A stretch of DNA of 64,000 nucleotides from JAIVJG01 sp964236735 (GTDB lineage: Bacteria > Acidobacteriota > Blastocatellia > Pyrinomonadales > Pyrinomonadaceae). Shown in pieces: positions 30,645 to 39,949 of the stretch; within the stretch, counting starts at the first letter, position 1, and each line of letters opens with the position of its first letter. The notes beneath the pieces were generated by a model. That model saw only the letters and a program-made list of their open reading frames with translations, searched no databases and was not told where the DNA came from. The translations under genes and the position numbers were made by a program. The stretch is from the NCBI GenBank assembly GCA_964236735.1, contig CAXSFM010000016.1:33297-97296 (forward strand), written 5' to 3'.

Positions 30645-31835
30645 CTATGAAGTTTTAGCTCCGAGCAAACATTCTGATAACTGCTCGCAGACGTAATCAA
30701 TATCTTCCTCATTCAATCCCGCCCATGTCGGCAGGCTGATGCCTCTGCGCGCTAACCTTTCGGCGACTGGATAGCCAGCAGCTTCGCGCGCTGAGTCCCT
30801 GTAAGGCGGCAGCAGATGCACGGGATAGAAGACGGGGCGCGTCTCGATCCCGCGCGCCTGCAAATATTCCATGACTTCATCGCGTTTGAATGGAGCATCC
30901 TCTTCGAGCATGACGGTGAACATCCAGTAAGCATGTGTCGCCCAAGCCTGTTCGGTTTGCCACGACACGACGCCGAGAGCTTTTAGTTTGCGGCGATACA
31001 TAGCGGCGACTTCCAAATGCCGTTGCAGATGCCAATCAACTCTCTCCAGTTGGGCGAGACCGATAGCGGCGGGAAGGTTCATCATCCGATAGTTATAACC
31101 AACGACGGGGAACCAGTAACGCCGCTCGGCATCCATCCCCTGCCCCCTCAACAGACGCACGCGCGCGGCCAGCGCGTCGTCATTCGTGACGACCATGCCG
31201 CCTTCGCCCGTCGTGATGATCTTGTTGCCGTAGAAACTGAAAGTAGCGATGTCGCCGAGAGAGCCGGCGCGGCGTCCTCGATAGAGCGCGCCGTGAGCTT
31301 CGGCGGCATCCTCGACGAGAAAAAGTTTGTGGCGGCGTGCGATGTCACGCAGTTCATCCATCTCCGCCGGATGGCCGTACAGATGGACGGCGATGATGCC
31401 CTTCGTGCGTGGAGTGATCTGCGCCTCGACGCGCGCCGGGTCGAGATTCCACGTTTCCGGCTCAGAGTCCGCAAAGACCGCGCGCGCGCCGCAGTATGTG
31501 ACGGCGTTGGCGGTCGCGATAAAAGTTAAAGTCGGGACGATGACTTCGTCGCCCGCCTGCACGTCAAGCGCGAGCATGGCAAGGTGCAGCGCGACCGTCC
31601 CGTTGCAACATGCAACCGCGTGCTTGACCCCGCAAAATTCGGCGAAGCTCGTCTCGAACAATTCAACGTATTTACCGCCGGATGAAATCCAACCCGTCTC
31701 CATGCAGTCAAGGACATACTCTTTTTCATTCCCGACAAGCATCGGGGACGCAATCGGAATGCGCCTTTCCCCGATGCCGGGAGAGCCACTACCGCTTCGT
31801 GTCTGTTCTTTTTTAATACCTGACTCGAAGATCAT
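30645..31835 (-). CDS. DegT/DnrJ/EryC1/StrS sugar aminotransferase
   Basis: A 396-residue PLP enzyme; the Schiff-base lysine is in FSFYGNKIITTGEGG, and LVEDAAEAHGA supplies the PLP-nitrogen Asp. The segment IPIASPMLVGNEKEYVLDCM and the C-terminal VFYPVHLLPPYRD resemble perosamine/4-amino-sugar synthases (PerA, PglE) more than the 3-amino-sugar WbpE type. It is therefore not a simple copy of the aminotransferase at 13950-15182. The gene overlaps the NicO transporter gene by ATGA, an odd pairing. It is followed by a GT2, which fits a glycan role. Confidence 0.87.
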   Translation of the reverse strand: MIFESGIKKEQTRSGSGSPGIGERRIPIASPMLVGNEKEYVLDCMETGWISSGGKYVELFETSFAEFCGVKHAVACCNGTVALHLAMLALDVQAGDEVIVPTLTFIATANAVTYCGARAVFADSEPETWNLDPARVEAQITPRTKGIIAVHLYGHPAEMDELRDIARRHKLFLVEDAAEAHGALYRGRRAGSLGDIATFSFYGNKIITTGEGGMVVTNDDALAARVRLLRGQGMDAERRYWFPVVGYNYRMMNLPAAIGLAQLERVDWHLQRHLEVAAMYRRKLKALGVVSWQTEQAWATHAYWMFTVMLEEDAPFKRDEVMEYLQARGIETRPVFYPVHLLPPYRDSAREAAGYPVAERLARRGISLPTWAGLNEEDIDYVCEQLSECLLGAKTS

Positions 31836-33580
31836 CGCTTTTCAAGTCCCTCAACCTTCGAGTGTTTGGAAACGGAGACCGACTTGAGCCTGAGTGACAT
31901 GAACACGCCGAGGGACGCGAGCGAGGGCGTGACAGCTTGCACCTTACCAGCGCCGTTACTTTGCCTCAGGAAGTTGCCGAGGACGGCGGGCAGATGCACT
32001 CCCGCCTGCGCCAGCGCCTCGTAACACAACGCCGCGCCGAGACAGGCAATGACCAGCGCGCTCGCGACCGGCAGGAATCGCAGGAGTCGGCTTTCGCCGA
32101 TAGAGTGCGAGATGAAACGCCCGGCATAAACGAAAATCAAGCCGATGGCGGTCAGCGTCGCGGCGAGTCCGACGCTGAAGGCGACGACGAGCGCGAGGCC
32201 GTATCCGATGCGGTCTGCGGTGATCGCTCCGAGCATCACGACGAGCGCGGACGGGCACGGCAGCAACCCTCCCGACACGCCCAGCGCGAGCAGGCTGCGC
32301 CACGTCACGCCTCCGCCAGTTGCGCCCGGCGGCAGATGCGTGTGCTCGCTCCCGCCGTGCGAATGGGGCAGCGTGGGGTCTCCTTGTTGATGAGCGTGGC
32401 TGTGTTCGCGCTGCTCGCCGTGCGCGTGCGGCGCGAGACCATCGTGCATGAGTTCATGCGCGTGCGCGCCTTCTTCGTCGTCATGTTGATGCGACGCGGA
32501 TGATGCGCCGAGCATCACGCGCAGGCGTTTGACGAAGAGGCTCAAGCCCATGAGCAACACAATCGCGCCGGAGATAAAGCCGAGTATCGGGATGAGCCGC
32601 TCGGGAAGAATGTAATGAGCCGCGAAAAGCGTGATCAGTCCGAGCGCGATGACGCCGATGGTGTGCGTAATCGTCACGGTCAGGCCGAGGAAAGCGGCGT
32701 GCTTCGCCGTCCCGCGCGTGCCGACGAGATACGCGCCAACAACCGTTTTGCCGTGTCCCGGCGAAAAGGCGTGTACCGCGCCCAAACCTGCGGCGAGCAA
32801 CAACCCAAACATGGCGACGAGCGGCGTCAACTCCTGCACGCGGATTAACTCTGCGAAACGATCAGTCACCACTTCGACGGGATGCCCGTCGCGCGTGCGG
32901 AGCGCGACCGCGCCGATGGGTATCGCCCCGCTCGTCCAAGACAAATCCGCCACGCGCTCGTTAAGCGGCGTGATGAGCATGTCCTGCGGATACGCTCTGA
33001 GTTCGTCCGTCATCGCCGAGCCGTAAGCGTTGGTGTCGAAAATCGCGACGCCCGCCTCGGGCTGCACGACGAGTTCTCGCCAGCCGATTCTCTCAGCAGA
33101 ATTCGTGTCTTCAAAATGCAGGCGGCGTGCGGCCAACGCATCAGTTGCTTTGGGGACGGCGGCCTCGAAATCACACTCGATCCGCAAAGTCGGGAGGCCG
33201 CCTGCGCCTTGTTGGAGCAAGATATTTTTCGCGGTCAACGTGGCCGGCAGGCGCGCGCCGTCAATGGTCAGCAACAGACCTTCCGCGTAGCCCGGAGCCG
33301 CGCGTTCGAGATACGCATTCAACTCTTCATTCGACACCTTGCCGTCTTGATTCGTGTCTATTGCCTGCGACTCCTGAAAGGTCGGAATCTCGGCCATGTC
33401 TATCACGTAGCGCAGGCGTATGCGCTCTGCGCCGACGTTGATGCGCGAGAAATGATTGACGGTAAAGTTTCCGAGCGGGTGCGCGACGGCGGCGCATCCC
33501 CACCCGCCCAACAGGATGAGCAGGAGCGTCGAAAATATTCTCTGAGACATCCGGCACATGATGACGTGGGGGATTTTCAT
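31832..33580 (-). CDS. NicO-family nickel/cobalt transporter with exported domain
   Basis: A 582-residue protein. An N-terminal signal helix (about 12-33) is followed by an exported domain (34-245) that contains an EF-hand-like loop DTNQDGKVSNEE at 75-86. Six or seven helices follow, with HAFSPGHGKTVVGAYLVG at 270-287, the metal-path motif of the NicO/RcnA/HoxN group. A long His/Glu-rich loop lies at about 364-415 and probably binds metal. The family exports or imports Ni and Co. The start ATG at 33580 has AAGGAGG at short spacing. It ends in an ATGA overlap with the DegT gene. Confidence 0.87.
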   Translation of the reverse strand: MKIPHVIMCRMSQRIFSTLLLILLGGWGCAAVAHPLGNFTVNHFSRINVGAERIRLRYVIDMAEIPTFQESQAIDTNQDGKVSNEELNAYLERAAPGYAEGLLLTIDGARLPATLTAKNILLQQGAGGLPTLRIECDFEAAVPKATDALAARRLHFEDTNSAERIGWRELVVQPEAGVAIFDTNAYGSAMTDELRAYPQDMLITPLNERVADLSWTSGAIPIGAVALRTRDGHPVEVVTDRFAELIRVQELTPLVAMFGLLLAAGLGAVHAFSPGHGKTVVGAYLVGTRGTAKHAAFLGLTVTITHTIGVIALGLITLFAAHYILPERLIPILGFISGAIVLLMGLSLFVKRLRVMLGASSASHQHDDEEGAHAHELMHDGLAPHAHGEQREHSHAHQQGDPTLPHSHGGSEHTHLPPGATGGGVTWRSLLALGVSGGLLPCPSALVVMLGAITADRIGYGLALVVAFSVGLAATLTAIGLIFVYAGRFISHSIGESRLLRFLPVASALVIACLGAALCYEALAQAGVHLPAVLGNFLRQSNGAGKVQAVTPSLASLGVFMSLRLKSVSVSKHSKVEGLEKR

Positions 33581-33692
33581 CCGCCTCCTTACTACATTTG
33601 GACGCTGGCACGCTCGCGCCTTTGGCGAGCCGGCGCGGGATTCAATTTTTCTCGCCTTGTCGAAATTAACAGTGTCGCTTGAAATTTTTGAA

Positions 33693-33866
33693 TCAGACGA
33701 GAGATGTGATTCGTCCGAGCAGCGTCAACATAAATAGCGCCAGCAACGCGAGACCGGCGATGTATGACCAACGCAGGACAATTCTATTGCAATAGTGGCA
33801 TCGCGTCGCTGCTCTACGAATACGAGTTTCACAATGTGGACAATACCTTTTACGATTACTGCTCAT
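33693..33866 (-). CDS. 57-aa double zinc-ribbon, single-helix membrane protein
   Basis: A short gene found by reading the minus strand. ATG at 33864-33866, TGA at 33693-33695. The product starts MSSNRKRYCPHCETRIRRAA and has C9-x2-C12 and C23-x2-C26, the two CxxC knuckles of a zinc ribbon, followed by a hydrophobic helix (about residues 33-50, LRWSYIAGLALLALFMLTL) and an Arg/Ser end. Zinc-ribbon plus one helix is the plan of many small membrane-anchored regulators. The ribosome site (AAAGAAG, 8 bases upstream) is weak. The antisense plus-strand frame at 33764-33970 has no domain sense. It is the only gene in the gap between the NicO and TPR genes. Confidence 0.68.
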   Translation of the reverse strand: MSSNRKRYCPHCETRIRRAATRCHYCNRIVLRWSYIAGLALLALFMLTLLGRITSLV

Positions 33867-34003
33867 ACTACAACTTCTTTACGGGACGTGCGTCGCCGCT
33901 CGGTGCGGCATTCGCATCTCGGACGGGATGCGACGCCGTCAACTCTTTCATGCCTGAAGTGCGCGTGTGATTAAAACGCGGTGGGTAAGTTAAACGCAGC
34001 ACA

Positions 34004-35323
34004 TTAGCCGGCGATGGCTGGGGCGCTCAGTGTCTTCTTCGCCACATCGGCCTGCAACACATCGAACGAGGCATTGATACTGAGGGCTTGCTGTAAATAT
34101 TTCGCGCCGCCGCGACGATCACCGAGCGCGTTGGCGATCATCCCCGCATGATAAAGCAGGCGAGGGTCGCGCGTGCCGAGTCTGAGAGCTTCTGCCATCG
34201 CAGTTTTCGCTTCCGCGAATTGCCCCTTCCGGTACAGGCACCACGCCAGAGCATCGCACGTATAGACATCTCCGCGCAGGGCGCGCTCGCGTTGCGCGGC
34301 GGCCAGCGCATCGTCGAGACGCATGTCATGGTCTGCCCAGAATAAAGCCAACTGGCGCGAGTACGTGCCGCCCTGCGCGCCCGTGCGCTCGACGAACTCG
34401 ACGAGCGCGTACTGTTTTTTCGCGTCGTCCGCGCGTCCCAATTTTGTGTAGATGTCTCCGAGCGCACCCGCGTAATCGGGCAGCGGAATACGCTCGACGG
34501 CGCGCTTGTAATAAGTGACGGCTCCATCCGTATCGCCGGCGGCGAGACGCGCGCGCGCCTTCGCGGCGAGAGCTAAATGGTAATCGGGAAAGATGAAGAG
34601 CGCGTGATCGTACTCACGCTCGGCGTCCGCCAACTGACCCGCGTTCATCAATTCGTCGCCGAGATGGACGCGACACCACGCGACGCTTTCGAGGTCTCCC
34701 GGATTGGCGGCTTCGACGGCGATACGCATCGCCTCAATCGCGCCCTTCGTGTCTCCATGAAGCGCGCGCAGGTAGGAAATTCTCGAATAGGAAGCCGTAT
34801 CGGGGCGCAGGTCAACCATTGTTTGCGCGGCCTCGACTGCTTTGTCGTACTCGCCCAATTCGACCAGCGCGTCCGTCATCGCGCCGTACACGTCATGGTC
34901 GCGCGGGTTGATGGCCTGCGCCTGTTGCGCCGCCTGTAAAGCTTCGGCAAAACGGTGATACGTGAGCAGAAGTTTAGCGCGCAGCTTGATCGTGTTGTAA
35001 TCATCGGGCGCGAGTTTGGATGCACGGTCGAGAGCTTCTTCGGCTTTCGCGTTTAATCCGAAATCGCCCGTCTCGCGAGACTTCTGCATGTATGCGGCGG
35101 CAAGTAGATCGTAGCTGTTCGGCTCTGACGGGAATCGTTCGAGAGCGGCTTGCGCGGCGCTGATTTCGCGGTCGCCGACCGTCGTGCTTCCGGTGTTCGA
35201 GGCGATTGAGAGAGGTGTCGTTCCCCCCTTCTGAGCAGTGTTGTGCGAGGCTGCTCTGATGCCGAAAAAAACGGCTAACCCGCAGAGAACGACGCCAACC
35301 AGTATGAAAAATTTCTTGTACAT
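34004..35323 (-). CDS. TPR-repeat protein with N-terminal membrane anchor
   Basis: A 439-residue protein that begins MYKKFFILVGVVLCGLAVFF, a signal or anchor helix, followed by about eight tetratricopeptide repeats from residue 60 on (for example SYDLLAAAYMQKSRETGD and AYRRG-type A/G pattern in LGEYDKAVEAAQTMVDLRPD). It is therefore periplasmic and probably a protein-binding scaffold. It lies downstream of the DUF4331 gene on the same strand, a pairing that suggests a shared role. The frame is open to an ATG at 35359, but the extra 12 residues precede a clean N-terminus, so I start at 35323. No clear ribosome site for either. Confidence 0.8.
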   Translation of the reverse strand: MYKKFFILVGVVLCGLAVFFGIRAASHNTAQKGGTTPLSIASNTGSTTVGDREISAAQAALERFPSEPNSYDLLAAAYMQKSRETGDFGLNAKAEEALDRASKLAPDDYNTIKLRAKLLLTYHRFAEALQAAQQAQAINPRDHDVYGAMTDALVELGEYDKAVEAAQTMVDLRPDTASYSRISYLRALHGDTKGAIEAMRIAVEAANPGDLESVAWCRVHLGDELMNAGQLADAEREYDHALFIFPDYHLALAAKARARLAAGDTDGAVTYYKRAVERIPLPDYAGALGDIYTKLGRADDAKKQYALVEFVERTGAQGGTYSRQLALFWADHDMRLDDALAAAQRERALRGDVYTCDALAWCLYRKGQFAEAKTAMAEALRLGTRDPRLLYHAGMIANALGDRRGGAKYLQQALSINASFDVLQADVAKKTLSAPAIAG

Positions 35324-35372
35324 GCGCTTAAAATCACGGCGACTGAAAACTGCCGCCATCGCAACAGAGAGA

Positions 35373-35410
35373 TTCCGGGGTCAGACTCTATTAAGAGCCT
35401 GACCCCGGAA
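35373..35410. repeat. Perfect 12-bp palindrome between DUF4331 and TPR genes
   Basis: TTCCGGGGTCAG at 35373-35384 pairs perfectly with CTGACCCCGGAA at 35399-35410; after one mismatch CTCT/AGAG extends the stem. No T-run follows on either strand, so it is not a standard intrinsic terminator. It may stop or modulate read-through between the two minus-strand genes, or be a dispersed repeat. Confidence 0.8.
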
Positions 35411-35467
35411 GAATGGTTACTGCGCTTCATGTCTGCGGCAGCAACGAATTGAACTGCCAGCGATTGA

Positions 35468-37183
35468 TTAGTTCTTTCCACGCAGAACAATCGCGCGCGG
35501 CGGCGTCGGCGACGGCCCCGGCGTAGTCGTATCCGCCGATGCTGTGCGACCCCTGTAAGGATTGGTGTAACCATCCACAGGAGAAGCCAGGTACGGGAAC
35601 GTGGTGCGGAACGGACGGTCATTCTCGTTGACGCCGTCGCCGAGTTGATTGTTCGGCGCGGTGTTGCAATTGACCGTGCCGCCGGCGCAGGCATTGCCCG
35701 GCAGAAGCACGCCCGCCGCGACACGCAACGTGATGTCAACCACATCATCACCGACGCGACGCCCGTTCGGATAACCGGCAAGATCGCCGGCGATGACGCC
35801 AAGTCTATTGACTGATCCCGGCGCGGTCGCCGGAACTGCCGTGTTCAAGCGCATGTATTCCGCAGGAGCGGAACCGGGTCCCGCGCTCGGATCAGCCGGA
35901 TCAGCCTGGAACGGGAAACGTGTTGCGCCCGGAACGCCTGTCAGGAAAACTTCGACGAGGTCGTTACGGTTTGAAGTCGGTGCATCGGCAACCGGCGGAT
36001 AGAGCAGGTTGATCAATCTCACCGGCTCGACCGGACGTGACGCTGTGCCACGGATGAAGTCAATGCGATTTACATCCGTCGCCGGAAGCTGCGCGTTGAA
36101 GAGGTCTTTGTCATTCTCGGATACAGTCGGCGAAGTGCCCATCGGGATGAACAACTCGTTGACAAGCGGATTGCCGAGACGCGAAACCTGCACGCAGGTC
36201 GCGGTCGGAGCCGACCCTTGCGGCGCTGCTGCGGTACCGCAACCGGACGTGTCTTCCGTCTTCGTGCCGTTAATGTTCAGCACTCTGGTTCCGGCACGGC
36301 TGGCAGTCGAGTAGATGCCGAGAATCGCGGTCGGGTCGGTCGGCCCGGTCGGGAGCGCGCCGGTGCGCGTCAGGAGTTGGGTCGGAAGCTGAATCGCGAT
36401 GGTATGGACGTTGGAGCCGGCGAGCGCATCAACGCCGTTCGAGTTCGGCAGCGGCGCGAGATGCGCGCTGTTGAATGGGCGCAGGCCGACCAGATCGAAA
36501 ATCGAGCCGAGGTCAATGTAGAAACCCTCGTCGCGCTGTCCGGCGAACACTTTAATGTCGCCCGCGCCCGTCGGAATCGTACTGATGGAAGGCTCGGCGA
36601 GATTCGTCTCGTAGTTCGGCGTCGAGCGCACGCCGACGTTGACGGGCGGCGTCGGCAGATTCGTGCCGAGGGCGAACGTCGCGAACGTCGGATTGGCCGG
36701 GTCGCCCTGACGAATCAAGGCCGTCACATCCATGAACTGCTTGACGTTCCAATCAGGATCGGACAGGCTGTTGATCGTGCCCTCTCCGTTGTTGTCGAAG
36801 TCACCGTTGTAGAGGAATGAGTCGCCGTTGCCGACAACCGTCCTGAAGCGGAACTGGATGGCGAGATCAAGGCGGCCATCGCCGTTGTTGTCAAACCTGA
36901 TTTGATAAAGCACGCTGTCATCGAACCTGAAGAAGTTCGGCCCGCCCGCCGGATTCTGGTCTGGGATAAAGTTGGCAAGCACGGTGACTGTATTTGGTCT
37001 GTCCGGGCTGATGAAGGCGTACACGTCAGTGTTGTCCGCCAGTGGGTCTTGAGAGATGAGCGGCGCTTCGCGGTGGCTTGAAGCCTCGACCACTTGCATC
37101 CTGCTGAAACCTCCGAAGAGCAGCGAGCCGCCCAACATGGCGATGGCGCTCGCTGTTAAAACTTTTCTGATTGTTTTTCGCAT
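35468..37183 (-). CDS. DUF4331-family exported protein
   Basis: A 571-residue protein with an N-terminal signal segment (MRKTIRKVLTASAIAMLGGS...) and the DUF4331 start SSHREAPLISQDPLADNTDV, followed by ISPDRPNTVTVLANFIPDQNP. DNNGDGRLD and FDNNGEG look like calcium-binding EF-hand or dockerin-like loops. The DUF4331 group is of unknown function, common in Acidobacteria and other soil bacteria, and probably binds metal at the cell surface. The ATG has AAGGAAGG. The next gene downstream encodes a TPR protein. No further neighbour relation is seen. Confidence 0.9.
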   Translation of the reverse strand: MRKTIRKVLTASAIAMLGGSLLFGGFSRMQVVEASSHREAPLISQDPLADNTDVYAFISPDRPNTVTVLANFIPDQNPAGGPNFFRFDDSVLYQIRFDNNGDGRLDLAIQFRFRTVVGNGDSFLYNGDFDNNGEGTINSLSDPDWNVKQFMDVTALIRQGDPANPTFATFALGTNLPTPPVNVGVRSTPNYETNLAEPSISTIPTGAGDIKVFAGQRDEGFYIDLGSIFDLVGLRPFNSAHLAPLPNSNGVDALAGSNVHTIAIQLPTQLLTRTGALPTGPTDPTAILGIYSTASRAGTRVLNINGTKTEDTSGCGTAAAPQGSAPTATCVQVSRLGNPLVNELFIPMGTSPTVSENDKDLFNAQLPATDVNRIDFIRGTASRPVEPVRLINLLYPPVADAPTSNRNDLVEVFLTGVPGATRFPFQADPADPSAGPGSAPAEYMRLNTAVPATAPGSVNRLGVIAGDLAGYPNGRRVGDDVVDITLRVAAGVLLPGNACAGGTVNCNTAPNNQLGDGVNENDRPFRTTFPYLASPVDGYTNPYRGRTASADTTTPGPSPTPPRAIVLRGKN

Positions 37184-37481
37184 CTGCTTTACCTTCCTTG
37201 GAGTCTTCCTGTGAGTCCGTTGCCTTTACCTGACCATACCCGCCTCACGATACAGACGACGAATTTGATCAAGCTACTCTGAATAGACAACTCCTGATGC
37301 CTCAACTTTTGGGGCAGAACCGGAGATTGAAATAAACGTGAACCGAAGTGGTGGCAGTATAAATTGCCCTGAGTTTTCCTGTTGTCAGGAATGCTGGCAA
37401 CTTCTATCAGGGAAACCAACCACAGTGTCAGGGACTAGCTGACATCATAGCTATCTTTGTCAAGAATCTGTCACTACGCCG

Positions 37482-38138
37482 TCACATATTTTGCAGCCAT
37501 CCGCGATGCAGCGCGTAACGCACCATCTCGGAACGGCTATGCAAATCGAGTTTCTCGGAGAGCCGGCTTTTATAAGTCTCGACGGTCTTGACGCTGATGC
37601 TTAACTGTCCGGCGATCTCTTTATTACTATAGCCACGCGCGACAAGCCGCAACACTTCGCTCTCGCGGTCGCTCAACTCTCGATGCGTGGCGTCATCGGA
37701 GATGCTTTGCGGGCGCGCATAGCTATTCACCATCTTGCTTGCCAGCATCGGGTCAATGTATGTGCCGCCGGCGGCGACCATACGGATGGCATGAATCAAA
37801 TCTTCCGTCGCCGCCTGCTTGAGGACGTAGCCGGTGGCTCCCGCCTTCAGCAATTGACGCAGGTATCCATTATCTTCGTGGATGGTGAGCGCGAGCACTT
37901 TGACTTTCGCGCCGCTCTGTTTGATTCGCTCGGTGGCGAGCGCGCCGTTCAACTCCGGCATCGAAACATCCATCACCACGAGATCGGGTTCGAGCTCATT
38001 GACTTTCTGCCACGCAGCCCGCCCATTGCTCGCTTCGCCGACGACCATCATGTCGGGTTGCGAGTTGATCATGGCCTTGAGTCCCTCGCGGATAATCGCG
38101 TGGTCGTCGGCCAGAACGATTCTTAGCTTATTCATCAT
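37482..38138 (-). CDS. NarL/FixJ-type response regulator
   Basis: A 218-residue two-component regulator. The receiver domain (about 5-120) has D-D in IVLADDHAIIREGLKAMI, the phosphorylation Asp in LVVMDVSMPELNG, and Lys in GYVLKQAA. The C-terminal LuxR helix-turn-helix reads LSDRESEVLRLVARGYSNKE. It is the partner of the histidine kinase whose gene ends 10 bases inside this start (38128-38138), so both are coupled. ATG at 38138 or the next codon. Target genes are unknown; neighbours include the DUF4331 and GNAT genes. Confidence 0.95.
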   Translation of the reverse strand: MMNKLRIVLADDHAIIREGLKAMINSQPDMMVVGEASNGRAAWQKVNELEPDLVVMDVSMPELNGALATERIKQSGAKVKVLALTIHEDNGYLRQLLKAGATGYVLKQAATEDLIHAIRMVAAGGTYIDPMLASKMVNSYARPQSISDDATHRELSDRESEVLRLVARGYSNKEIAGQLSISVKTVETYKSRLSEKLDLHSRSEMVRYALHRGWLQNM

Positions 38139-39894
38139 GCTTACCAACTTCTTTGTTCTTTTTGACGGCCAGAGGGATACGCACGAAAATCGCAGTGCCG
38201 ACGTGCGGCGCGGATTCGATGTTGAGCGTGCCGCCGGCCAATGCCACTCGCTCGCGCATCCCTAATAAGCCGAACCGCAGTTCTCTGAATTTCACACTCG
38301 AAGCGGCTTCCACCTCGAAACCTTCGCCGTCATCCTCGACGATGGCGAAGACGTGATCGCTTCGCAATTCGAGGATGAGACTGACGCTCGTCGCCCGCGC
38401 GTGTTTGAGCACGTTGGTCAACGCTTCCTGAATAATCCTGTAGAGCGTCGTCTCGATTTCGGGCGGCAGCCTTTGCTCTTCGAGTCCCGCACAATGAAAG
38501 TCAACCGCGACGCGCGTGCGCTCCGTCCACTTTTCTATGTAATTTGCGAGCGCCGTCTGCAAACCCAAATCATCGAGCACGGTCGGGCGCAGTTCCCACG
38601 CCAGAGTTTTGACTTCGCGCGCGATTTCGTCACCCAGTTCCTGCAACTGTCGAAAGCGTTCATTTGCTGCGGACTCCCATCTGTGCGAATCCTTCAACGC
38701 CTTGATGCCGAGCATCATCGCCGTCAGATGTTGTCCCATCTGGTCGTGCAGTTCGCGCGCGATGCGCCGGCGTTCATCTTCCTGCGCTGCGACCAGACGC
38801 CGCAGCAATTCCGTGCGCGCCGATTCCGCATCGTTGCGTTCGACGATTTCACACTTCAACGCTTCATTGACTTGCGCCAGTTCGCGCGTCCGCTCCTCCA
38901 CGCGCTTTTCCAATTCGTCGCGCGCCTCGCGCAAGGCTTCCTCCGCCTGCTTGCGTTCGGCGATGTCACGGATCGCGGTCGTCACGAAAGCCTTGCCGGA
39001 GATAACTGAAACCGAGACGGAGGCTTCAAGCTCAACGAGCGTCCCGTCCTTCCGCATTCCCTTGAATTCATAGACTGAGGGAACTGTATCGCCGCCGCGC
39101 ACGCGCCGCTTTCCGTAGTCCAGCATCCGCTCCCTGTCTGTGGGCGGCAGAACGGTCGAGATGTGCTTGCCGATCAAATCATCCGGCTGATCGTATCCGA
39201 GCAGAGTCGTATAAGACTGGTTGACATAAATGATACGCTCGTCGTCTTCGACGATGATGCCGTCGCGCGAAGCTTCAAAGATCGAACGCAGCCACTCTTC
39301 ACTTTCTTTGAGTTGCCGCTCGGCGCGTTTGCGAGCCGTGATGTTCTCATGCGTGACGACGATACGAATTGGCCCCGCTGTTTGGAACCGCGTCACACGA
39401 CCGATGAACCAACGTTCTTCCGTTGGCGAATGACAGGGATACTCGAACTGATACTCTTTCAACTCGCCGGCGATGACGGCGCGGATACTGGCGGCAAAGG
39501 CTGCGGCATCCTCCGCATCATCACCCGTCGCATGATCGCACGCGGCTAAATAATTAGCCTCTTCGTTGAGTTGATACGGGGCGTGTGAGTTGGCCGCAGC
39601 AAACTCGCGCCACGCTTGATTGACGGCGATGATTTTCCCCGATGCTTCGAGGACGGCGATGTGCGCGGCCAGCGCATCGAGCGTCGCGTATGCAAAATCC
39701 GCCGACGCGCGCCATCTATCCTTCGTTAATTCTGTATCCGCTGGCTCCCGTATAAGACAAACCCCGACCTCTGTTTTGTTTGAAGCTCGCTCTAAGAGGA
39801 CTTCTTCAACCAACTCTTTCTGCGAATGCACGTAAACTACGTCCGGTGATGAGATTTGGATTGGTGACAGAGTAAAGGTGAGAGAGTCTTTCAC
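38128..39894 (-). CDS. PAS-domain sensor histidine kinase (NarX/DesK class)
   Basis: A 588-residue kinase without transmembrane segments, thus cytoplasmic. Two PAS domains lie at about 70-190 and 200-320 (SIFEASRDGIIVEDDERIIY), then a coiled-coil linker and the HisKA_3 dimer domain with the phospho-His in ARELHDQMGQHLTAMMLGIK, and an HATPase with NVLKHARATSVSL (N box) and DDGEGFEVE (G1). No cofactor-binding residue can be read in the PAS folds; a small-molecule or redox signal is likely. The GTG start has no clear ribosome site. It is cotranscribed with the NarL-type regulator. Confidence 0.93.
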   Translation of the reverse strand: MKDSLTFTLSPIQISSPDVVYVHSQKELVEEVLLERASNKTEVGVCLIREPADTELTKDRWRASADFAYATLDALAAHIAVLEASGKIIAVNQAWREFAAANSHAPYQLNEEANYLAACDHATGDDAEDAAAFAASIRAVIAGELKEYQFEYPCHSPTEERWFIGRVTRFQTAGPIRIVVTHENITARKRAERQLKESEEWLRSIFEASRDGIIVEDDERIIYVNQSYTTLLGYDQPDDLIGKHISTVLPPTDRERMLDYGKRRVRGGDTVPSVYEFKGMRKDGTLVELEASVSVSVISGKAFVTTAIRDIAERKQAEEALREARDELEKRVEERTRELAQVNEALKCEIVERNDAESARTELLRRLVAAQEDERRRIARELHDQMGQHLTAMMLGIKALKDSHRWESAANERFRQLQELGDEIAREVKTLAWELRPTVLDDLGLQTALANYIEKWTERTRVAVDFHCAGLEEQRLPPEIETTLYRIIQEALTNVLKHARATSVSLILELRSDHVFAIVEDDGEGFEVEAASSVKFRELRFGLLGMRERVALAGGTLNIESAPHVGTAIFVRIPLAVKKNKEVGKHDE

Positions 39895-39949
39895 GCAAAC
39901 GTTTTGGTGTGTGCGTGGCGTGTGGTGGCGGCAATGCTAAACTGTGAGC

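Noticed and set aside
32882..33682. A 266-codon plus-strand frame opposite the NicO gene
   Set aside because: It mirrors the exported domain of the transporter gene and has no family motif.
33764..33970. A 68-codon plus-strand frame between NicO and TPR genes
   Set aside because: The minus strand of the same region codes a zinc-ribbon plus membrane helix, which is a far better gene.
35373..35410. The 12-bp palindrome as an intrinsic terminator
   Set aside because: No T-run follows the stem on either strand.
36218..36820. A 200-codon plus-strand frame opposite the DUF4331 gene
   Set aside because: Arg-rich shadow composition; the minus-strand gene has signal peptide, family motif and ribosome site.
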